Shown piece by piece: positions 24,364 through 35,236 of a stretch of DNA of 64,000 nt (position 1 is its first letter; each line of letters begins with the position of its first letter). The stretch is taken from positions 1 through 64,000 of the forward strand of contig LGFI01000011.1 in the NCBI GenBank assembly GCA_001508155.1. Direction: 5' to 3'. The position numbers and the translations under genes are program-made. Below the pieces are notes generated by a model. That model was not told where the DNA came from. It worked only from the letters and a program-made list of their open reading frames with translations, and ran no database searches. Source of the DNA: Acetothermia bacterium 64_32. GTDB lineage: Bacteria; Bipolaricaulota; Bipolaricaulia; Bipolaricaulales; Bipolaricaulaceae.

Positions 24364-25920
24364 TTAGTCGTTCACAAGCGGGAACTCCAAGCTGTCGGCC
24401 AGGGCCTGCCAGCTGGCCTCGATGATGTTGGGGGAGCTGCCCACGGTGGCCCACTGGCGCCTCCCGTCCGAGGCCAGGATCAGGACCCGCACGGTGGCCT
24501 CCGTCCCCGCCTGGCCGTTGAGGATGCGCACCTTGTAGTCGGTGAGCCGTACGTGGGCGAGCTGGGGCCAGAAGGGGATCAAGGCTTTTCTTATGGCTCG
24601 GTCCAGGGCGTTCACCGGGCCGTTCCCCTCGGCGGCGGTGTGGATGACCTCCTCCCCCACCTTTACCTTCACCGTGGCCTCCGACAGGATCTCCTTCCCG
24701 GTGCGTTTTTCCACCAGCACCAGGAAATCCAGGAGCTCAAAGGGGGGGCGCCAGTCCGGCCTGGCCCGCCGGATGAGAAGGGAAAGGGAGCCTTCCGCCG
24801 CCTCGAACTGAAAGCCCTTTTTCTCAAGGGCCTTCACCTCCTCTAGCAGGCGGGCGGCCTCCTCCCGGGACAGGGCCTCCCCGAGCTCCCTCGCCTTGAC
24901 GAGGATGCTCGTCCTGCCCGAGAGCTCGGAGACGAGCACCCGGTCGGAGTTCCCCACCAGCTCCGGGTCGATGTGCCGATAGCTCCGGGGGGCCTTGGCC
25001 AGGGCGTCGACGTGGATCCCCCCCTTGTGGGCAAAGGCAGCCCGCCCCACATAGGGCTGATAGGGGTTGGGGGCTAGGTTGGCAAGTTCTGCTACAAAAT
25101 AGGATAGATGAGTAAGCTCCCTCAGCTTTTCTTTCGGAAGCACCTCCAGCCCCAGCTTGAGCTGGAGGTTGGGGATGACCGAGCACAGGTTGGCGTTGCC
25201 GCAGCGCTCGCCGTAGCCGTTTATGGTGCCTTGGACAAGGGACGCCCCGGCCTGGACCGCAACCAGGGTGTTTGCCACCGCAAGCTCGCAGTCGTTGTGG
25301 GCGTGGATGCCCAAGGACACATAGGGAAACTCCCTTCGCACTTCTCGGACGACCTTTTCCACCTGCCAGGGGAGGGTCCCGCCGTTTGTGTCGCACAAGA
25401 CGAGCCAGTCCGCCCCGGCGTCGGCCGCCACTTCGAGGGTCGCCAGGGCATATTCCGGATCCTCGGAGAAGCCGTCGAAGAAGTGTTCTGCGTCGAAGAT
25501 CACCTCTTTTTCCCTTTCCTTCAGGAAGGCCACCGAGTCGGCGATCATGCGCAGGTTCTCCTTGCGGGAGGTGCGCAGGACCTGGTCCACGTGCAGGGTC
25601 CAGGACTTCCCCACCACGGCCACCGCCGGGGTGTCGGCGGCAAGGAGGGCGGAAAGACAGGGGTCCTTTTCGGGGGGGAGCCCGGCCCGGCGGGTGCTCC
25701 CGAAGGCGACCAGCTTGGCCTCCCCCAGGTCCAGGTCGCGGGCGCGGGCGAAAAGCTCCGTGTCCTTGGGGTTGGCCCCAGGCCATCCCCCCTCGATGTA
25801 GTGCACCCCCAGCTCCGAAAGCCGCCGGGCGATCCGGAGCTTGTCCGCAAGAGAAAAGGAAACCCCCTCCCCTTGGGCCCCGTCCCGCAGGGTGGTGTCG
25901 TAGAGCTTTACCCCCTTCAG
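24364..25920 (-). CDS. cimA: (R)-citramalate synthase, CTG start
   Basis: The 518-residue homologue of LeuA belongs to the bacterial citramalate synthase group: [81 protein letters not shown] and [13 protein letters not shown]. It makes citramalate from pyruvate and acetyl-CoA, bypassing threonine deaminase. No ATG, GTG or TTG precedes the conserved start; CTG 25920 does, with AAGGAGG six bases upstream and 1 base after the ilvC stop. Starting at the next GTG (25806) would delete the first active-site motif. So CTG is the likely start. Confidence 0.92.
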   Translation of the reverse strand: MKGVKLYDTTLRDGAQGEGVSFSLADKLRIARRLSELGVHYIEGGWPGANPKDTELFARARDLDLGEAKLVAFGSTRRAGLPPEKDPCLSALLAADTPAVAVVGKSWTLHVDQVLRTSRKENLRMIADSVAFLKEREKEVIFDAEHFFDGFSEDPEYALATLEVAADAGADWLVLCDTNGGTLPWQVEKVVREVRREFPYVSLGIHAHNDCELAVANTLVAVQAGASLVQGTINGYGERCGNANLCSVIPNLQLKLGLEVLPKEKLRELTHLSYFVAELANLAPNPYQPYVGRAAFAHKGGIHVDALAKAPRSYRHIDPELVGNSDRVLVSELSGRTSILVKARELGEALSREEAARLLEEVKALEKKGFQFEAAEGSLSLLIRRARPDWRPPFELLDFLVLVEKRTGKEILSEATVKVKVGEEVIHTAAEGNGPVNALDRAIRKALIPFWPQLAHVRLTDYKVRILNGQAGTEATVRVLILASDGRRQWATVGSSPNIIEASWQALADSLEFPLVND

Positions 25921-25921
25921 C

Positions 25922-26923
<1,002 letters not shown>

Positions 26924-26931
26924 CCTTCCTC

Positions 26932-27441
26932 CTATTTGAACACGGTGGTCTTGTACTCCTTGGCCTGGGCGCCCCGGACCATCGCCACCCGGCCGGTGCG
27001 CACCACCTCCTCCACCCCGAACGGCTCAAGCAAGGTGATGAGCCCGTTCACCTTCTCCTCCGGCCCGGTGACCTCGATCATCAGGGAGTTGTGGTCCACG
27101 TCCACCACCCTGGCCCGGAACAGGTCAACGATCTGGGTGATCTCCCCCCGGCGGGCCGGGGGGGCCTTCACCCGGATGAGGGCCAGCTCCCGGATCACAG
27201 CAGCCCTTCCGGTCACGTCCACCACCTCGATCACGTTCACCAGCTTCTCCAGCTGCTTTTTCACCTGGTCGATCACCCGGTCGTCCCCCGTCACCACCAG
27301 GGTCATGCGGGAGATGCCCGGCCTTTCGGAGTGCCCCACCGCCAGGGACTCGATGTTGTACCGGCGCCTGCGGAACAGGCTCACCATGCGGTTGAGCACC
27401 CCGGGCTTGTCCTCCACCATCGCCACCAGGGTGTGCCTCAT
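26932..27441 (-). CDS. ilvN: Acetolactate synthase regulatory (small) subunit
   Basis: The 169-residue protein has an N-terminal ACT domain ([34 protein letters not shown]) and the C-terminal half typical of long IlvN/IlvH forms. The ACT domain binds valine for feedback control of the catalytic subunit. ATG 27441 overlaps the ilvB stop by 4 bases. It is encoded in the usual order after ilvB. Confidence 0.94.
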   Translation of the reverse strand: MRHTLVAMVEDKPGVLNRMVSLFRRRRYNIESLAVGHSERPGISRMTLVVTGDDRVIDQVKKQLEKLVNVIEVVDVTGRAAVIRELALIRVKAPPARRGEITQIVDLFRARVVDVDHNSLMIEVTGPEEKVNGLITLLEPFGVEEVVRTGRVAMVRGAQAKEYKTTVFK

Positions 27442-29123
27442 CCCTTCCTCCTTGCCTGTGCGGGGAAGATCATGTCCGAAAGGCTTTTCCCCGGTGCCAC
27501 CATGGGGAACACGTTCTCCTCCTTCTCCACCAAGAAATCGATGAGGATGGGGCCCCGGTGTTCCAGGGCCCGGGAGATGGCCCCCTCCACCTCCTGGGGG
27601 CGGCGCACGGTGAGGCCGGGGATCCCGTAAGCGGAAGCGAGGCGGGAAAAGTCGGGCCCGGAAAGCGGGGTGGCCGCATAATTGCGGGAGAAGAAAAGCT
27701 CCTGCCACTGCCGTACCATCCCCAGGTAGCCGTTATTGATGACGGCGATCTTTATGGGAAGGTTTTCTTGGACCACGGTGGCGAGTTCCTGAACCGTCAT
27801 CTGAAGCCCCCCGTCCCCGGTCACCACCCATACGAGCTCCTCCGGCCGGCCGATCTGGGCCCCGATGGCCGCCGGGAGGGAATAGCCCATGGTCCCAAGG
27901 CCCCCGGAGGTGATGAGGGTGGGCCGTTCGTGCCGGTAGTACTGGGCCTCCCACATCTGGTTCTGGCCCACGTCGGAGACCACCAGCGCCCTCCCCTCGG
28001 TGGCCTGCCAGATGGCGTGGATCACCTTTTGGGGGCGGAGGTGGGACTGATCACGCAAGGGCTCCTCCCAGTCGAACTCTTCCCTCCAAGGGTCGATCTC
28101 CTTCCACCAGCCAGTACGGGAAGCCGGCTCCACCAAAGGAAGCAGGGCGGAAAGGAGCTCCTTTGCATCCCCGAGGAGGGGGAGGTCCACCCGCACGTTC
28201 TTCCCTATCTCCGCCGGGTCGATGTCAAGGTGCACGATCGCGGCCCCTGGGGCGAAGGCCTTTGGGTCCCCGGTGACCCGGTCGTCGAACCTCATCCCCA
28301 CGGCGAAGAGCAGGTCGCAGGCCTGGATGGCCCGGTTGGCCTGGGGGGTGCCGTGCATCCCGGCCATGCCCAAAGAGAGGGGGTGGGAGCCGGGGATGGC
28401 CCCGATCCCAAGCAAGGTGGTGGCCACCGGGATGTCCGCCCGCTCGGCCAAGGCCCGGAGCTCGGCGCACGCCCCGGAGAGGATCACCCCGTGCCCGGCC
28501 AGGATCAGGGGCCGCTGGGCCTTCTGGATGAGCTCCGCAGCCTTTCGCAGTGCCTCCTCCGGGACTGGGTAGCCCTCCCGGTAGCCCGGAAGTTTCACCT
28601 CTTCGGGGTAGGAAAACTCCTCCCGCGCGGCCTGGACGTCTTTGGCGATGTCGACCAGCACCGGCCCGGGCCTGCCGGTCCGGGCCAGGTAGAACGCCTC
28701 CCGGATGGTGGGGGCCAGGTCCCCGACCTCGGTGACCAGGTAATTGTGCTTGGTCACGGGCAGGGTGCTCCCGGTGATGTCCGTCTCCTGGAAGGCGTCG
28801 GTACCGATGACCGGGGTGGGGACCTGTCCGGTGATGGCCACAAGCGGCACCGAGTCCATGTAGGCGGTGGCAAGGCCGGTGACCAGGTTGGTGGCCCCGG
28901 GGCCGGAGGTGGCCAGGCACACCCCCACCTTCCCGGTGGCACGGGCGTAACCGTCGGCCGCGTGGGCCGCCCCCTGCTCGTGCCGCGTGAGCACGAACCG
29001 CACCGGATATCGGGGGAGGGCGTCGGTGATGTGGATCACTGCCCCGCCGGGGACCCCGAAGGCCACCTCCACCCCCTCCCGGACGAGGGATTCCCACAGG
29101 ATCTCCGCCCCGGTGAGCTTCAT
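27438..29123 (-). CDS. ilvB: Acetolactate synthase catalytic (large) subunit
   Basis: The 561-residue thiamine diphosphate enzyme makes acetolactate from pyruvate and acetohydroxybutyrate from pyruvate plus 2-oxobutyrate. Visible motifs are [54 protein letters not shown] with the catalytic Glu, and the ThDP fold [39 protein letters not shown]. It overlaps ilvD by 4 bases. Confidence 0.95.
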   Translation of the reverse strand: MKLTGAEILWESLVREGVEVAFGVPGGAVIHITDALPRYPVRFVLTRHEQGAAHAADGYARATGKVGVCLATSGPGATNLVTGLATAYMDSVPLVAITGQVPTPVIGTDAFQETDITGSTLPVTKHNYLVTEVGDLAPTIREAFYLARTGRPGPVLVDIAKDVQAAREEFSYPEEVKLPGYREGYPVPEEALRKAAELIQKAQRPLILAGHGVILSGACAELRALAERADIPVATTLLGIGAIPGSHPLSLGMAGMHGTPQANRAIQACDLLFAVGMRFDDRVTGDPKAFAPGAAIVHLDIDPAEIGKNVRVDLPLLGDAKELLSALLPLVEPASRTGWWKEIDPWREEFDWEEPLRDQSHLRPQKVIHAIWQATEGRALVVSDVGQNQMWEAQYYRHERPTLITSGGLGTMGYSLPAAIGAQIGRPEELVWVVTGDGGLQMTVQELATVVQENLPIKIAVINNGYLGMVRQWQELFFSRNYAATPLSGPDFSRLASAYGIPGLTVRRPQEVEGAISRALEHRGPILIDFLVEKEENVFPMVAPGKSLSDMIFPAQARRKG

Positions 29124-30784
29124 CCTTCCTCCTTTTCAAGCACCGCCCCGCCCGCCGCCGAGCCCACCTGTTCCGCGTAGCGCGCAAGGTACCCCCGGGG
29201 GGGCCGAGGCCTCCAGGGGGGCAGGGCCGCAAGCCGCCGGGCCAGCTCCCCCTCGGGCACGAGGAGCTCAAGCCTCTTTTGGGGGATATCGATTTCGATC
29301 TCATCGCCATCCTGGACGGCGGCGATGGGGCCACGGGCGGCCGCCTCCGGGGCCACATGGCCGATCGCTGCCCCCCGCGTGGCCCCGGAGAAGCGCCCGT
29401 CGGTGATCAGGGCCACCCGGTCGTCCATCCCCATCCCGGTGAGGAGGGAGGTGGGGGTGAGCATCTCCGGCATCCCAGGGCCGCCCTTGGGGCCCTCGTA
29501 GCGGATCACGATCACCTCCCCTTCCTGGAACTCCCCAGCAAGGAGGGCACGGGTGGCCTCCTCTTCGGACTCAAAGACCCTGGCCGGGCCCCGGTGCCGG
29601 AGCATCCTCTCTGCCACCGCGCCCCTTTTCACCACCGCCCCTTGTGGGGCCAGGCTCCCAAACAGGACGGCGATCCCCCCTTGAGGGGAATGAGGGTCGC
29701 TCGCCGGGCGGATCACGTCCCGGGCCCGGACCTGGCAAAGGGAGTCCCCAAGCGGCCGGCCGGTCACCGTGAGGGCCTCGAGGTGGAGGAGGCCTGCGGC
29801 CCCAAGCTCCCCTAAGACGGCGGGGATCCCCCCGGCCCGGTGCAGGTCCTCCATGTGATGGGGGCCGGCCGGGGATAGGCGACAAAGCTGGGGGGTGCGA
29901 CCGCTGATCTCGTTCACCAACGACAAAGGAAGGTGGAGCCCAAGCTCCCCAGCGATGGCCATAAGGTGCAAGATCGAGTTCGTGGACCCCCCCAGGGCTA
30001 CATCCAGGGAAAAGGCGTTCTCGAACGCCTCCGGGGTGAGGATGCTGGAAGGCCGCAGCCCCTCCGCGAGGAGCTCCACTGCCCTGGCGCCGGCCCGCTT
30101 GGCCAGGCGGACTCTATCGGCTGAGGTGGCCGGGGCGGTGCCGTTTCCCGGGAGGGCCAGCCCCAGGGCCTCGGCCAGGCACCCCATGGTGTTGGCGGTG
30201 AACATGCCGGCACAGGAACCGCACCCTGGGCAGGCGGAGAGCTCAAGCTCGGAGAGCTCCTCCGGGCTGAGCTCCCCCTTGGCCGCCCGGCCCACCGCGG
30301 CGAAGACGCTCGCCAGGTCCACCGGCTCCCCCTGGAAGTCCCCGGCGAGCATCGGCCCCCCGCTTACGAACACGGCCGGGATGTCCAGGCGGGCGGCGGC
30401 CATAAGCATCCCGGGCACGATCTTGTCGCAGCTTGCCAGCAAAACCAGGGCGTCGAACGCGTGCGCCCGCGCCAGGGCCTCCACCGAGTCGGCCACAAGC
30501 TCCCGGCTGGGCAGGGAGTATCGCATCCCCAGGTGGTTCATGGCGATCCCGTCGCAGATGGCCGGGGTGTGGCACACGAACGGCACCCCGCCCGCCATCC
30601 TCACCCCGTCGCAAACGGCCTGGGAAAGCTCCGAAAGGTGCTTGTGTCCGGGGACGATGTCGCTTTGGGCGGTGATCACCCCCACGAAAGGACGGGCGAG
30701 CTCCTCGGGCGTAAGCCCCAGGGCGAAAAGGAGCGCCCGGTGTGGAGCCCGCTCCAACCCTTCCTTCACCACACTGCTTCCCAT
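29120..30784 (-). CDS. ilvD: Dihydroxy-acid dehydratase
   Basis: The 554-residue Fe-S dehydratase yields 2-oxoisovalerate and 3-methyl-2-oxovalerate. Cluster and substrate motifs include [54 protein letters not shown] and [24 protein letters not shown] 30784 has AAAGGAGAGGG directly upstream, downstream of the attenuator hairpin at 30798-30828. It is the first structural gene of the ilv-leu operon. Confidence 0.95.
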   Translation of the reverse strand: MGSSVVKEGLERAPHRALLFALGLTPEELARPFVGVITAQSDIVPGHKHLSELSQAVCDGVRMAGGVPFVCHTPAICDGIAMNHLGMRYSLPSRELVADSVEALARAHAFDALVLLASCDKIVPGMLMAAARLDIPAVFVSGGPMLAGDFQGEPVDLASVFAAVGRAAKGELSPEELSELELSACPGCGSCAGMFTANTMGCLAEALGLALPGNGTAPATSADRVRLAKRAGARAVELLAEGLRPSSILTPEAFENAFSLDVALGGSTNSILHLMAIAGELGLHLPLSLVNEISGRTPQLCRLSPAGPHHMEDLHRAGGIPAVLGELGAAGLLHLEALTVTGRPLGDSLCQVRARDVIRPASDPHSPQGGIAVLFGSLAPQGAVVKRGAVAERMLRHRGPARVFESEEEATRALLAGEFQEGEVIVIRYEGPKGGPGMPEMLTPTSLLTGMGMDDRVALITDGRFSGATRGAAIGHVAPEAAARGPIAAVQDGDEIEIDIPQKRLELLVPEGELARRLAALPPWRPRPPRGYLARYAEQVGSAAGGAVLEKEEG

Positions 30785-30797
30785 CCCTCTCCTTTCC

Positions 30798-30828
30798 AAA
30801 AAAGGACCAGGGCCTCTCGGCCCTGGTC
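30798..30828 (-). terminator. Attenuator terminator before ilvD
   Basis: A perfect 10-bp GC stem (30805-30814 with 30819-30828), 4-base loop and, on the minus strand, six consecutive T (30798-30803) lie 14 bases before the ilvD start. A strong intrinsic terminator in front of the first gene makes sense only if read-through is regulated. Confidence 0.88.
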
Positions 30829-30832
30829 GCAC

Positions 30833-30869
30833 CCGGGTTATGTAGCCCTTTTAGGCTACACTAACCCGG
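30833..30869 (-). promoter_or_regulatory. Attenuator pause hairpin with alternative antiterminator pairing
   Basis: Strand 1 and 2 form a long stem: CCGGGTTA/TAACCCGG (30833-30840 with 30862-30869) and 7 bp above it, with one bulged base. Its 5' strand overlaps the Pro-Gly-stop end of the leader peptide. The freed 3' strand, CCCGGGT, could pair with ACCAGGG of the terminator stem (6 of 7 positions, 3-base loop), which would block the terminator. A ribosome stalled on the upstream Leu/Val/Ile codons would cover strand 1 and favour this. Confidence 0.7.
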
Positions 30870-30890
30870 AATCCTAATAACTAGAAGCAT
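30861..30890 (-). CDS. ilv-leu leader (attenuation) peptide MLLVIRIPG
   Basis: A 9-codon frame ATG-CTT-CTA-GTT-ATT-AGG-ATT-CCG-GGT-TAG encodes Leu-Leu-Val-Ile-Arg-Ile, so five of nine residues are the operon's end products. It is followed at once by the pause hairpin and terminator, the arrangement of enterobacterial ilv/leu attenuators. No clear Shine-Dalgarno site precedes it; CCCCTTCGG does not match. The codons and position are too specific to be casual. Confidence 0.75.
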   Translation of the reverse strand: MLLVIRIPG

Positions 30891-30978
30891 AAAACCGAAG
30901 GGGAGCGGAGCGCCCGAGCGGAAGCAGCCAAACCCCTTGTCGCTCACTTCTCTCCCCCTTTCGGCTGGTGCTGCTTTT

Positions 30979-31007
30979 TACTTACGCAATTCAGGCGGTC
31001 AAGTCAA
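30979..31007 (-). promoter_or_regulatory. Promoter of the ilv-leu operon
   Basis: Minus-strand TTGACT (31002-31007), 17 bases, TAAGTA (30979-30984). An overlapping TTGACC (30997-31002) paired with TAAAAA is an alternative. The transcript would have a leader of about 190 bases containing the peptide and attenuator; an AAGGGG/CCCCTT-closed stem-loop lies in the first part. Confidence 0.55.
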
Positions 31008-31062
31008 GGGGAACTGCCGCGGCTTTCCCTTTGGCGGTAAAATCCCAGCTAAAGGAGTCGTG

Positions 31063-33378
31063 ATGCCAGAAAAGGTTTTGGAAAAGGAAGAGCGTGTGGT
31101 GGGGCAGGGGGCAAGGCGACTGGATGCCGAAGCCAAGGTGAGGGGAGAGGCCCGCTACGCAGACGACCTTTCCTTCCCAGGGATGCTCCATGTAAGGGCG
31201 ATCCGCTCCGAAAAGCCACATGCCCGTATCCTGTGCCTAGACCTCTCGCGGGTGGAGGCCCATCCACAGGTGGTCTGCATCGTTACCCCGGAGGACATCC
31301 CGGGGGAGAACATCGTGCCCATCATCTACCGGGACATGCCCCTCCTGGCCGAGGACGTGGTCCGCTATGTGGGCGAGCCGGTGGCATTGATCGGCGCCAC
31401 CTCCAGGGAGGCAGCCGAGGAGGCAGCTGCCCTGGCGAAGATCGCCTACGAAGAACTTCCGGCCGTGTTCGACCCACTGGAGGCCGCAGGCCCCGAGGCC
31501 CCGCAGGTGGCCGTGCCCGAGGCGGCAGAAGAAGGGAACGTCTTTAACCACATGGTGATCAGGAAGGGGGACGTCTCGGAGGGCTTTGCCCAGGCGGACG
31601 TGGTCGTGGAGGGGGAATACCGCGTAGGCTACCAGGAACACGCCTACCTTGAGCCCCAGGGGGTGATCGCCGTCCCCGAGGAGGGGGGGATCGCCATCTA
31701 CGGGACCATGCAGTGTCCTTATTACGTGCAGAACGCGGTGGCAAACGTCCTGGGGCTTCCCCTATCCAAGGTGAGGGTGGTGCAAGTCGCAACCGGAGGG
31801 GGCTTTGGGGGGAAGGAGGACGTGCCCTCCCACCTGGCGGCCATGGCGGCCGTGGTGGCTTGGAAGTCCGGCCGGCCGGCGAAATTGGTCTACGATCGGG
31901 CAGAGGACATGGCCACCACCTCCAAGCGCCACCCTGGCCTTATCCGTTACCGGACCGGGGCCAGGCGCGATGGAACCTTGGTCGCCGTGGAGGTGGAGTT
32001 TTACTACAACGCCGGGGCCTATCAGACCCTGTCCTCGGCGGTCCTGTGGCGGGGGCTGGTGCACGCCGCCGGGCCCTACCGGATCCCGCACGTGAAGGTG
32101 GACGCGTATTCGGTGGCCACCAACACCGTCCCCTGCGGGGCCTTCCGGGGGTTCGGCTCGCCGCAAGTGATCTTCGCCCACGAATCCCAGATGGACGAGC
32201 TCGCCGGAAGGCTCGGGATGGATCCGCTTGAGCTACGGCGGAGGAACGCCCTGCGGGTGGGGGATGAGACCGCTACCGGGCAGCTCCTCACCGAGTCGGT
32301 AGGGCTTCCTCAGGCCATCGAGCGGGCGGCCGAGCTCTCCCGGTGGGAAGAACTCAAGGCAGAGGTGGAGGAGTTCAACCGAAGGGAGCCGTTTAAGCGG
32401 CGGGGGATTGGGGTGTCCACGGTGATGTACGGGGTAGGGATGGGGGCCAAGGCCCCGTCCCTGGACAAGGCCGGGGCATATGTGAAGCTCGAGGCGGATG
32501 GATCGGTCACGGTGGCGGTGGGGAACACGGAGATGGGCCAGGGCGCGATCACGGTCTTGGCCCAGATCGCCGCCGAGGCCTTGGGGGCTAGCCTATTCGA
32601 TGTTCAGCTTGCCCCGGTGGACACCTCACGGGTTCCCGACTCCGGCCCCACCGTGGCCTCCCGCACCACCACCGTGGCCGGGATGGCCGTGCTGGATGCG
32701 GCAAGGAAACTCCGGGCCCGGGTGGAGAGCGCCGCCCGGGAGCTCTTTTCCTGTGATGAGGTGGAGCTTTCCGGTTCACGGGTTTGGCCGGCCAGGGCCC
32801 CGGAAAAGGCCGTGCCCCTGGCGGAGGTGGCCCGCTGGATGTGGGCCCACAACTGGGACATGGGGGCCACGGGCTGGGCGGAAGGGGCGCCGGTTGATTG
32901 GGACCCCAAGACCGGCCAGGGGAAGGCCTACTTCGTCTACTCCTATGCCTGCCACATCGCCGAGGTGGAGGTGGATCTCCTCACCGGGGAGGCATGCGTG
33001 CGGCGGTTCTGGGCGGTACACGACTCGGGCAAGATCGTAAACCCGGAGACCGCCCGGGGGCAGGTGGCCGGCGGGATCGCCCAGGGGATCGGTTACGCCC
33101 TCATGGAGGAGCTTAGAAGCGAAGGCGGCCGCCTCGTCGCCCCTTCCTTCACCGCCTACCACATACCTACGACCATGGACGTCCCCGAGGGGTACGTGAT
33201 CGACTTCGTGGAGGCCCCCTACTCCGGCGGGCCGTTTGGGGCCAAGGGGTTGGGGGAGGTACCGCTTATGGCCTCGCACGCCGCGGTGGCGAACGCGATA
33301 TCCGCGGCCACGAGAGGAAGGCTGAGGGAGTACCCGGCGATCCCCGAGCGGGTGCTGGCGCTTGTGGAAGGGAAGTAG
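31063..33378 (+). CDS. Xanthine dehydrogenase-family molybdenum-binding subunit
   Basis: The 771-residue protein is the large (molybdopterin) subunit of the xanthine dehydrogenase/aldehyde oxidase/CO dehydrogenase family. Motifs include GEARYADDLSFPGMLHVRAIRS, EGEYRVGYQEHAYLEPQGVIA, the cofactor loops GGGFGGKED, FRGFGSPQ and GQGAITVLAQIAAEALG, and the catalytic-Glu region GAKGLGEVPL near the C-terminus. The CO dehydrogenase active-site Cys loop is not seen, so a purine or aldehyde substrate is likelier. ATG 31063 follows AAAGGAG; TAAAAT at 31038 may be its -10. The FAD and 2Fe-2S subunits are not encoded beside it, which is unusual. An MFS gene follows directly. Confidence 0.88.
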   Translation: MPEKVLEKEERVVGQGARRLDAEAKVRGEARYADDLSFPGMLHVRAIRSEKPHARILCLDLSRVEAHPQVVCIVTPEDIPGENIVPIIYRDMPLLAEDVVRYVGEPVALIGATSREAAEEAAALAKIAYEELPAVFDPLEAAGPEAPQVAVPEAAEEGNVFNHMVIRKGDVSEGFAQADVVVEGEYRVGYQEHAYLEPQGVIAVPEEGGIAIYGTMQCPYYVQNAVANVLGLPLSKVRVVQVATGGGFGGKEDVPSHLAAMAAVVAWKSGRPAKLVYDRAEDMATTSKRHPGLIRYRTGARRDGTLVAVEVEFYYNAGAYQTLSSAVLWRGLVHAAGPYRIPHVKVDAYSVATNTVPCGAFRGFGSPQVIFAHESQMDELAGRLGMDPLELRRRNALRVGDETATGQLLTESVGLPQAIERAAELSRWEELKAEVEEFNRREPFKRRGIGVSTVMYGVGMGAKAPSLDKAGAYVKLEADGSVTVAVGNTEMGQGAITVLAQIAAEALGASLFDVQLAPVDTSRVPDSGPTVASRTTTVAGMAVLDAARKLRARVESAARELFSCDEVELSGSRVWPARAPEKAVPLAEVARWMWAHNWDMGATGWAEGAPVDWDPKTGQGKAYFVYSYACHIAEVEVDLLTGEACVRRFWAVHDSGKIVNPETARGQVAGGIAQGIGYALMEELRSEGGRLVAPSFTAYHIPTTMDVPEGYVIDFVEAPYSGGPFGAKGLGEVPLMASHAAVANAISAATRGRLREYPAIPERVLALVEGK

Positions 33379-34515
33379 ATGCCGAAGCGCCGGCCCTCTT
33401 TGCTTCTACTTTCGGCCGCCCATGCCCTAAACGACGGCTACGGCTCGTTCCTTGCGGCCCTGATGCCGCTCCTCATCGATCGGTTCGGGCTTTCCCTTGC
33501 CATGGCCGGGCTCCTTTCCTCCATCAGGACGTCCGCCGCCTCCTTCACCCAGCCGGTGGTGGGGCACCTAGCGGACCGGCTTGGCCCGAGGTGGCTCGTG
33601 CTCCTGGGGCCAGCCGTGACCTGCACCGTGATGTCCCTCCTCGGAGTGTTGCCCAACTACACGGCCCTGGCAGTGGCACTTGTGTTCGCCGGCCTGGGCA
33701 CGGCGGCCTTTCATCCAGCGGCCGCCTCCCTGGCTGGGAGCTTCCGGGAGGAGCGCCGGGGGCTAGCGGTGTCCATCTTCTCAGCCGGCGGGACGGTGGG
33801 GGTGGCCATGGGCCCCGTGCTCATCGCCGCCCTGGTGGGGAGGTTTGGCCTTTCGGTGACCCCGGCCTTGCTCCTTCCGGCTTGGATCCTGGTGGGGCTC
33901 CTGGTCTGGCGGATGCCCCAGGTGGCGCGGGGCCCTCAGGAAGCCAGGCTCAGGCTACGGACTCACCCCAACGCAAGGCAGCTAGCACACCTTTGGGCCA
34001 TCGCGGTGCTCCGCGAGTTCGTGGGGGCGTCCTACACGAGCTTTTTGAGTGTGCTGTGGGTGGAAAGGGGGGCGTCGGTCACCGTGGGCGGGCTCTCCCT
34101 CACCCTGTTCTCCCTGGCCGGGGCGGTGGGCGGGGTTATTGGGGGGAGGCTGTCCGACCACCTGGGCCGCCGGAAGGTGATCGTGGGGGCGCTCCTTATG
34201 ACGATCCCCTTCCTTTACCTTTTCCTCCTCACCGATGGCCTGGTCTCCATGATATTCTTGGGACTGGGAGGGATGTTGCTTTTGGCCTCCAACCCGGTGT
34301 CCGTGATCTTTGCCCAGGAACTCTTCCCCGAGCACCGGGGCGTGGTCTCCGGGCTGGTCATGGGCTTTGCCTGGGGCGTGGGGGCGCTGTTGATAACGGC
34401 TTTGGGGTGGCTAGGAGACCGGCTGGGGCTGGAAGCTGCCCTGGGGATAGCCACCGGGGTCCTGGTCCCCGCCGCCGGGATCGCCGCCGGCCTGCGAGAA
34501 CCCAACCCCTCCTAA
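33379..34515 (+). CDS. MFS transporter, fosmidomycin-resistance-like
   Basis: The 378-residue protein has 11-12 membrane helices and the MFS motif GHLADRLGPRW after TM2 (repeated as GGRLSDHLGRRK in the second half). The opening LLLSAAHALNDGYGSFLAALMPLL resembles the Fsr-type efflux group. It starts immediately after the molybdenum hydroxylase stop with no spacer, so the two are co-expressed; it may import the hydroxylase substrate or export its product. Its 3' end overlaps the convergent 34512 gene by 4 bases. Confidence 0.85.
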   Translation: MPKRRPSLLLLSAAHALNDGYGSFLAALMPLLIDRFGLSLAMAGLLSSIRTSAASFTQPVVGHLADRLGPRWLVLLGPAVTCTVMSLLGVLPNYTALAVALVFAGLGTAAFHPAAASLAGSFREERRGLAVSIFSAGGTVGVAMGPVLIAALVGRFGLSVTPALLLPAWILVGLLVWRMPQVARGPQEARLRLRTHPNARQLAHLWAIAVLREFVGASYTSFLSVLWVERGASVTVGGLSLTLFSLAGAVGGVIGGRLSDHLGRRKVIVGALLMTIPFLYLFLLTDGLVSMIFLGLGGMLLLASNPVSVIFAQELFPEHRGVVSGLVMGFAWGVGALLITALGWLGDRLGLEAALGIATGVLVPAAGIAAGLREPNPS

Positions 34516-35183
34516 AGGCCCAGGCCCTGAAGAAGGGGTTCCAGGTCCAGCGCCGCCTGGAAGTCCTCTAGGGTCTTTATCCCAAACCCCTCCACCAGCG
34601 TGGAAAGCAGGTTCATGATCCCCTCCGTCGGCGCGGTCAAAAGCGAGGAGATGAGCATATCGGTCGGGATACCTGCGTCAGCTAAAGTCGCCACAAGGTC
34701 CGGATTGACTTCGAAGAACCCTTGCAGGAGCGCCGTGAACTGGTCCGGGGACCGCTCCCTGAGTGCCACCAGCCCCTGCACCAATACCTTGAAGAAGGCG
34801 GGCAGGGTGGCGTAGTAGGGGGACCCTACCGGTTTCCCATCGGAAAACCACTGGAACAGGGTCACCTTGGCGGTGGCCGGCTGCCAGTCGAGCTCCACCA
34901 GGCCATAAGGCACCAGCTCCCCGGCGAAATCGAACTCAGCTCCCTCACTGGCCCCGGTTGCGCTTTCCACTAGCCCGCCGATCTCCACCTTGTACAGGAT
35001 GGTCACCGCCTGATCGAACTCCACGTGGAAGCCGCCCACGGCCGCGCCGGTGAGGTTGGTGAACCAACCGATCGCCCGGTCACCCACCACGAACTCCCGC
35101 ACCTGCTCCCCTCCCGCCAGGGCCATCCCCCCAAGGGCCAGGAAGCCACACACAAGGACCGCCACTTTTGCCTTCACCACCAC
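34512..35183 (-). CDS. Secreted protein of unknown function
   Basis: The roughly 223-residue product has a signal peptide (VKAKVAVLVCGFLALGGMALAGG) and no lipobox. The N-terminal half is beta-rich (VREFVVGDRAIGWFTNLTGAAVGGFHVEFDQAVTILYKVEI...). The C-terminal half is helical and Leu/Phe-rich (FFKVLVQGLVALRERSPDQFTALLQGFFEVNPDLVATL). A GGAGGTGA site precedes three tandem GTG codons; GTG 35183 has the best spacing (5), with 35180 or 35177 possible. TAGAAT lies further upstream. I do not recognise the family. Confidence 0.6.
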   Translation of the reverse strand: MVVKAKVAVLVCGFLALGGMALAGGEQVREFVVGDRAIGWFTNLTGAAVGGFHVEFDQAVTILYKVEIGGLVESATGASEGAEFDFAGELVPYGLVELDWQPATAKVTLFQWFSDGKPVGSPYYATLPAFFKVLVQGLVALRERSPDQFTALLQGFFEVNPDLVATLADAGIPTDMLISSLLTAPTEGIMNLLSTLVEGFGIKTLEDFQAALDLEPLLQGLGL

Positions 35184-35236
35184 AATCACCTCCAAGAGAT
35201 GGCAGATTCTAGGGGATCAGCGGGAGGAAAACCAAA

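Noticed and set aside
30785-31000. T-box riboswitch upstream of ilvD
   Set aside because: No AGGGTGGNACCGCG-like antiterminator box is present. The leader instead contains a Leu/Val/Ile-rich peptide frame and attenuator hairpins.
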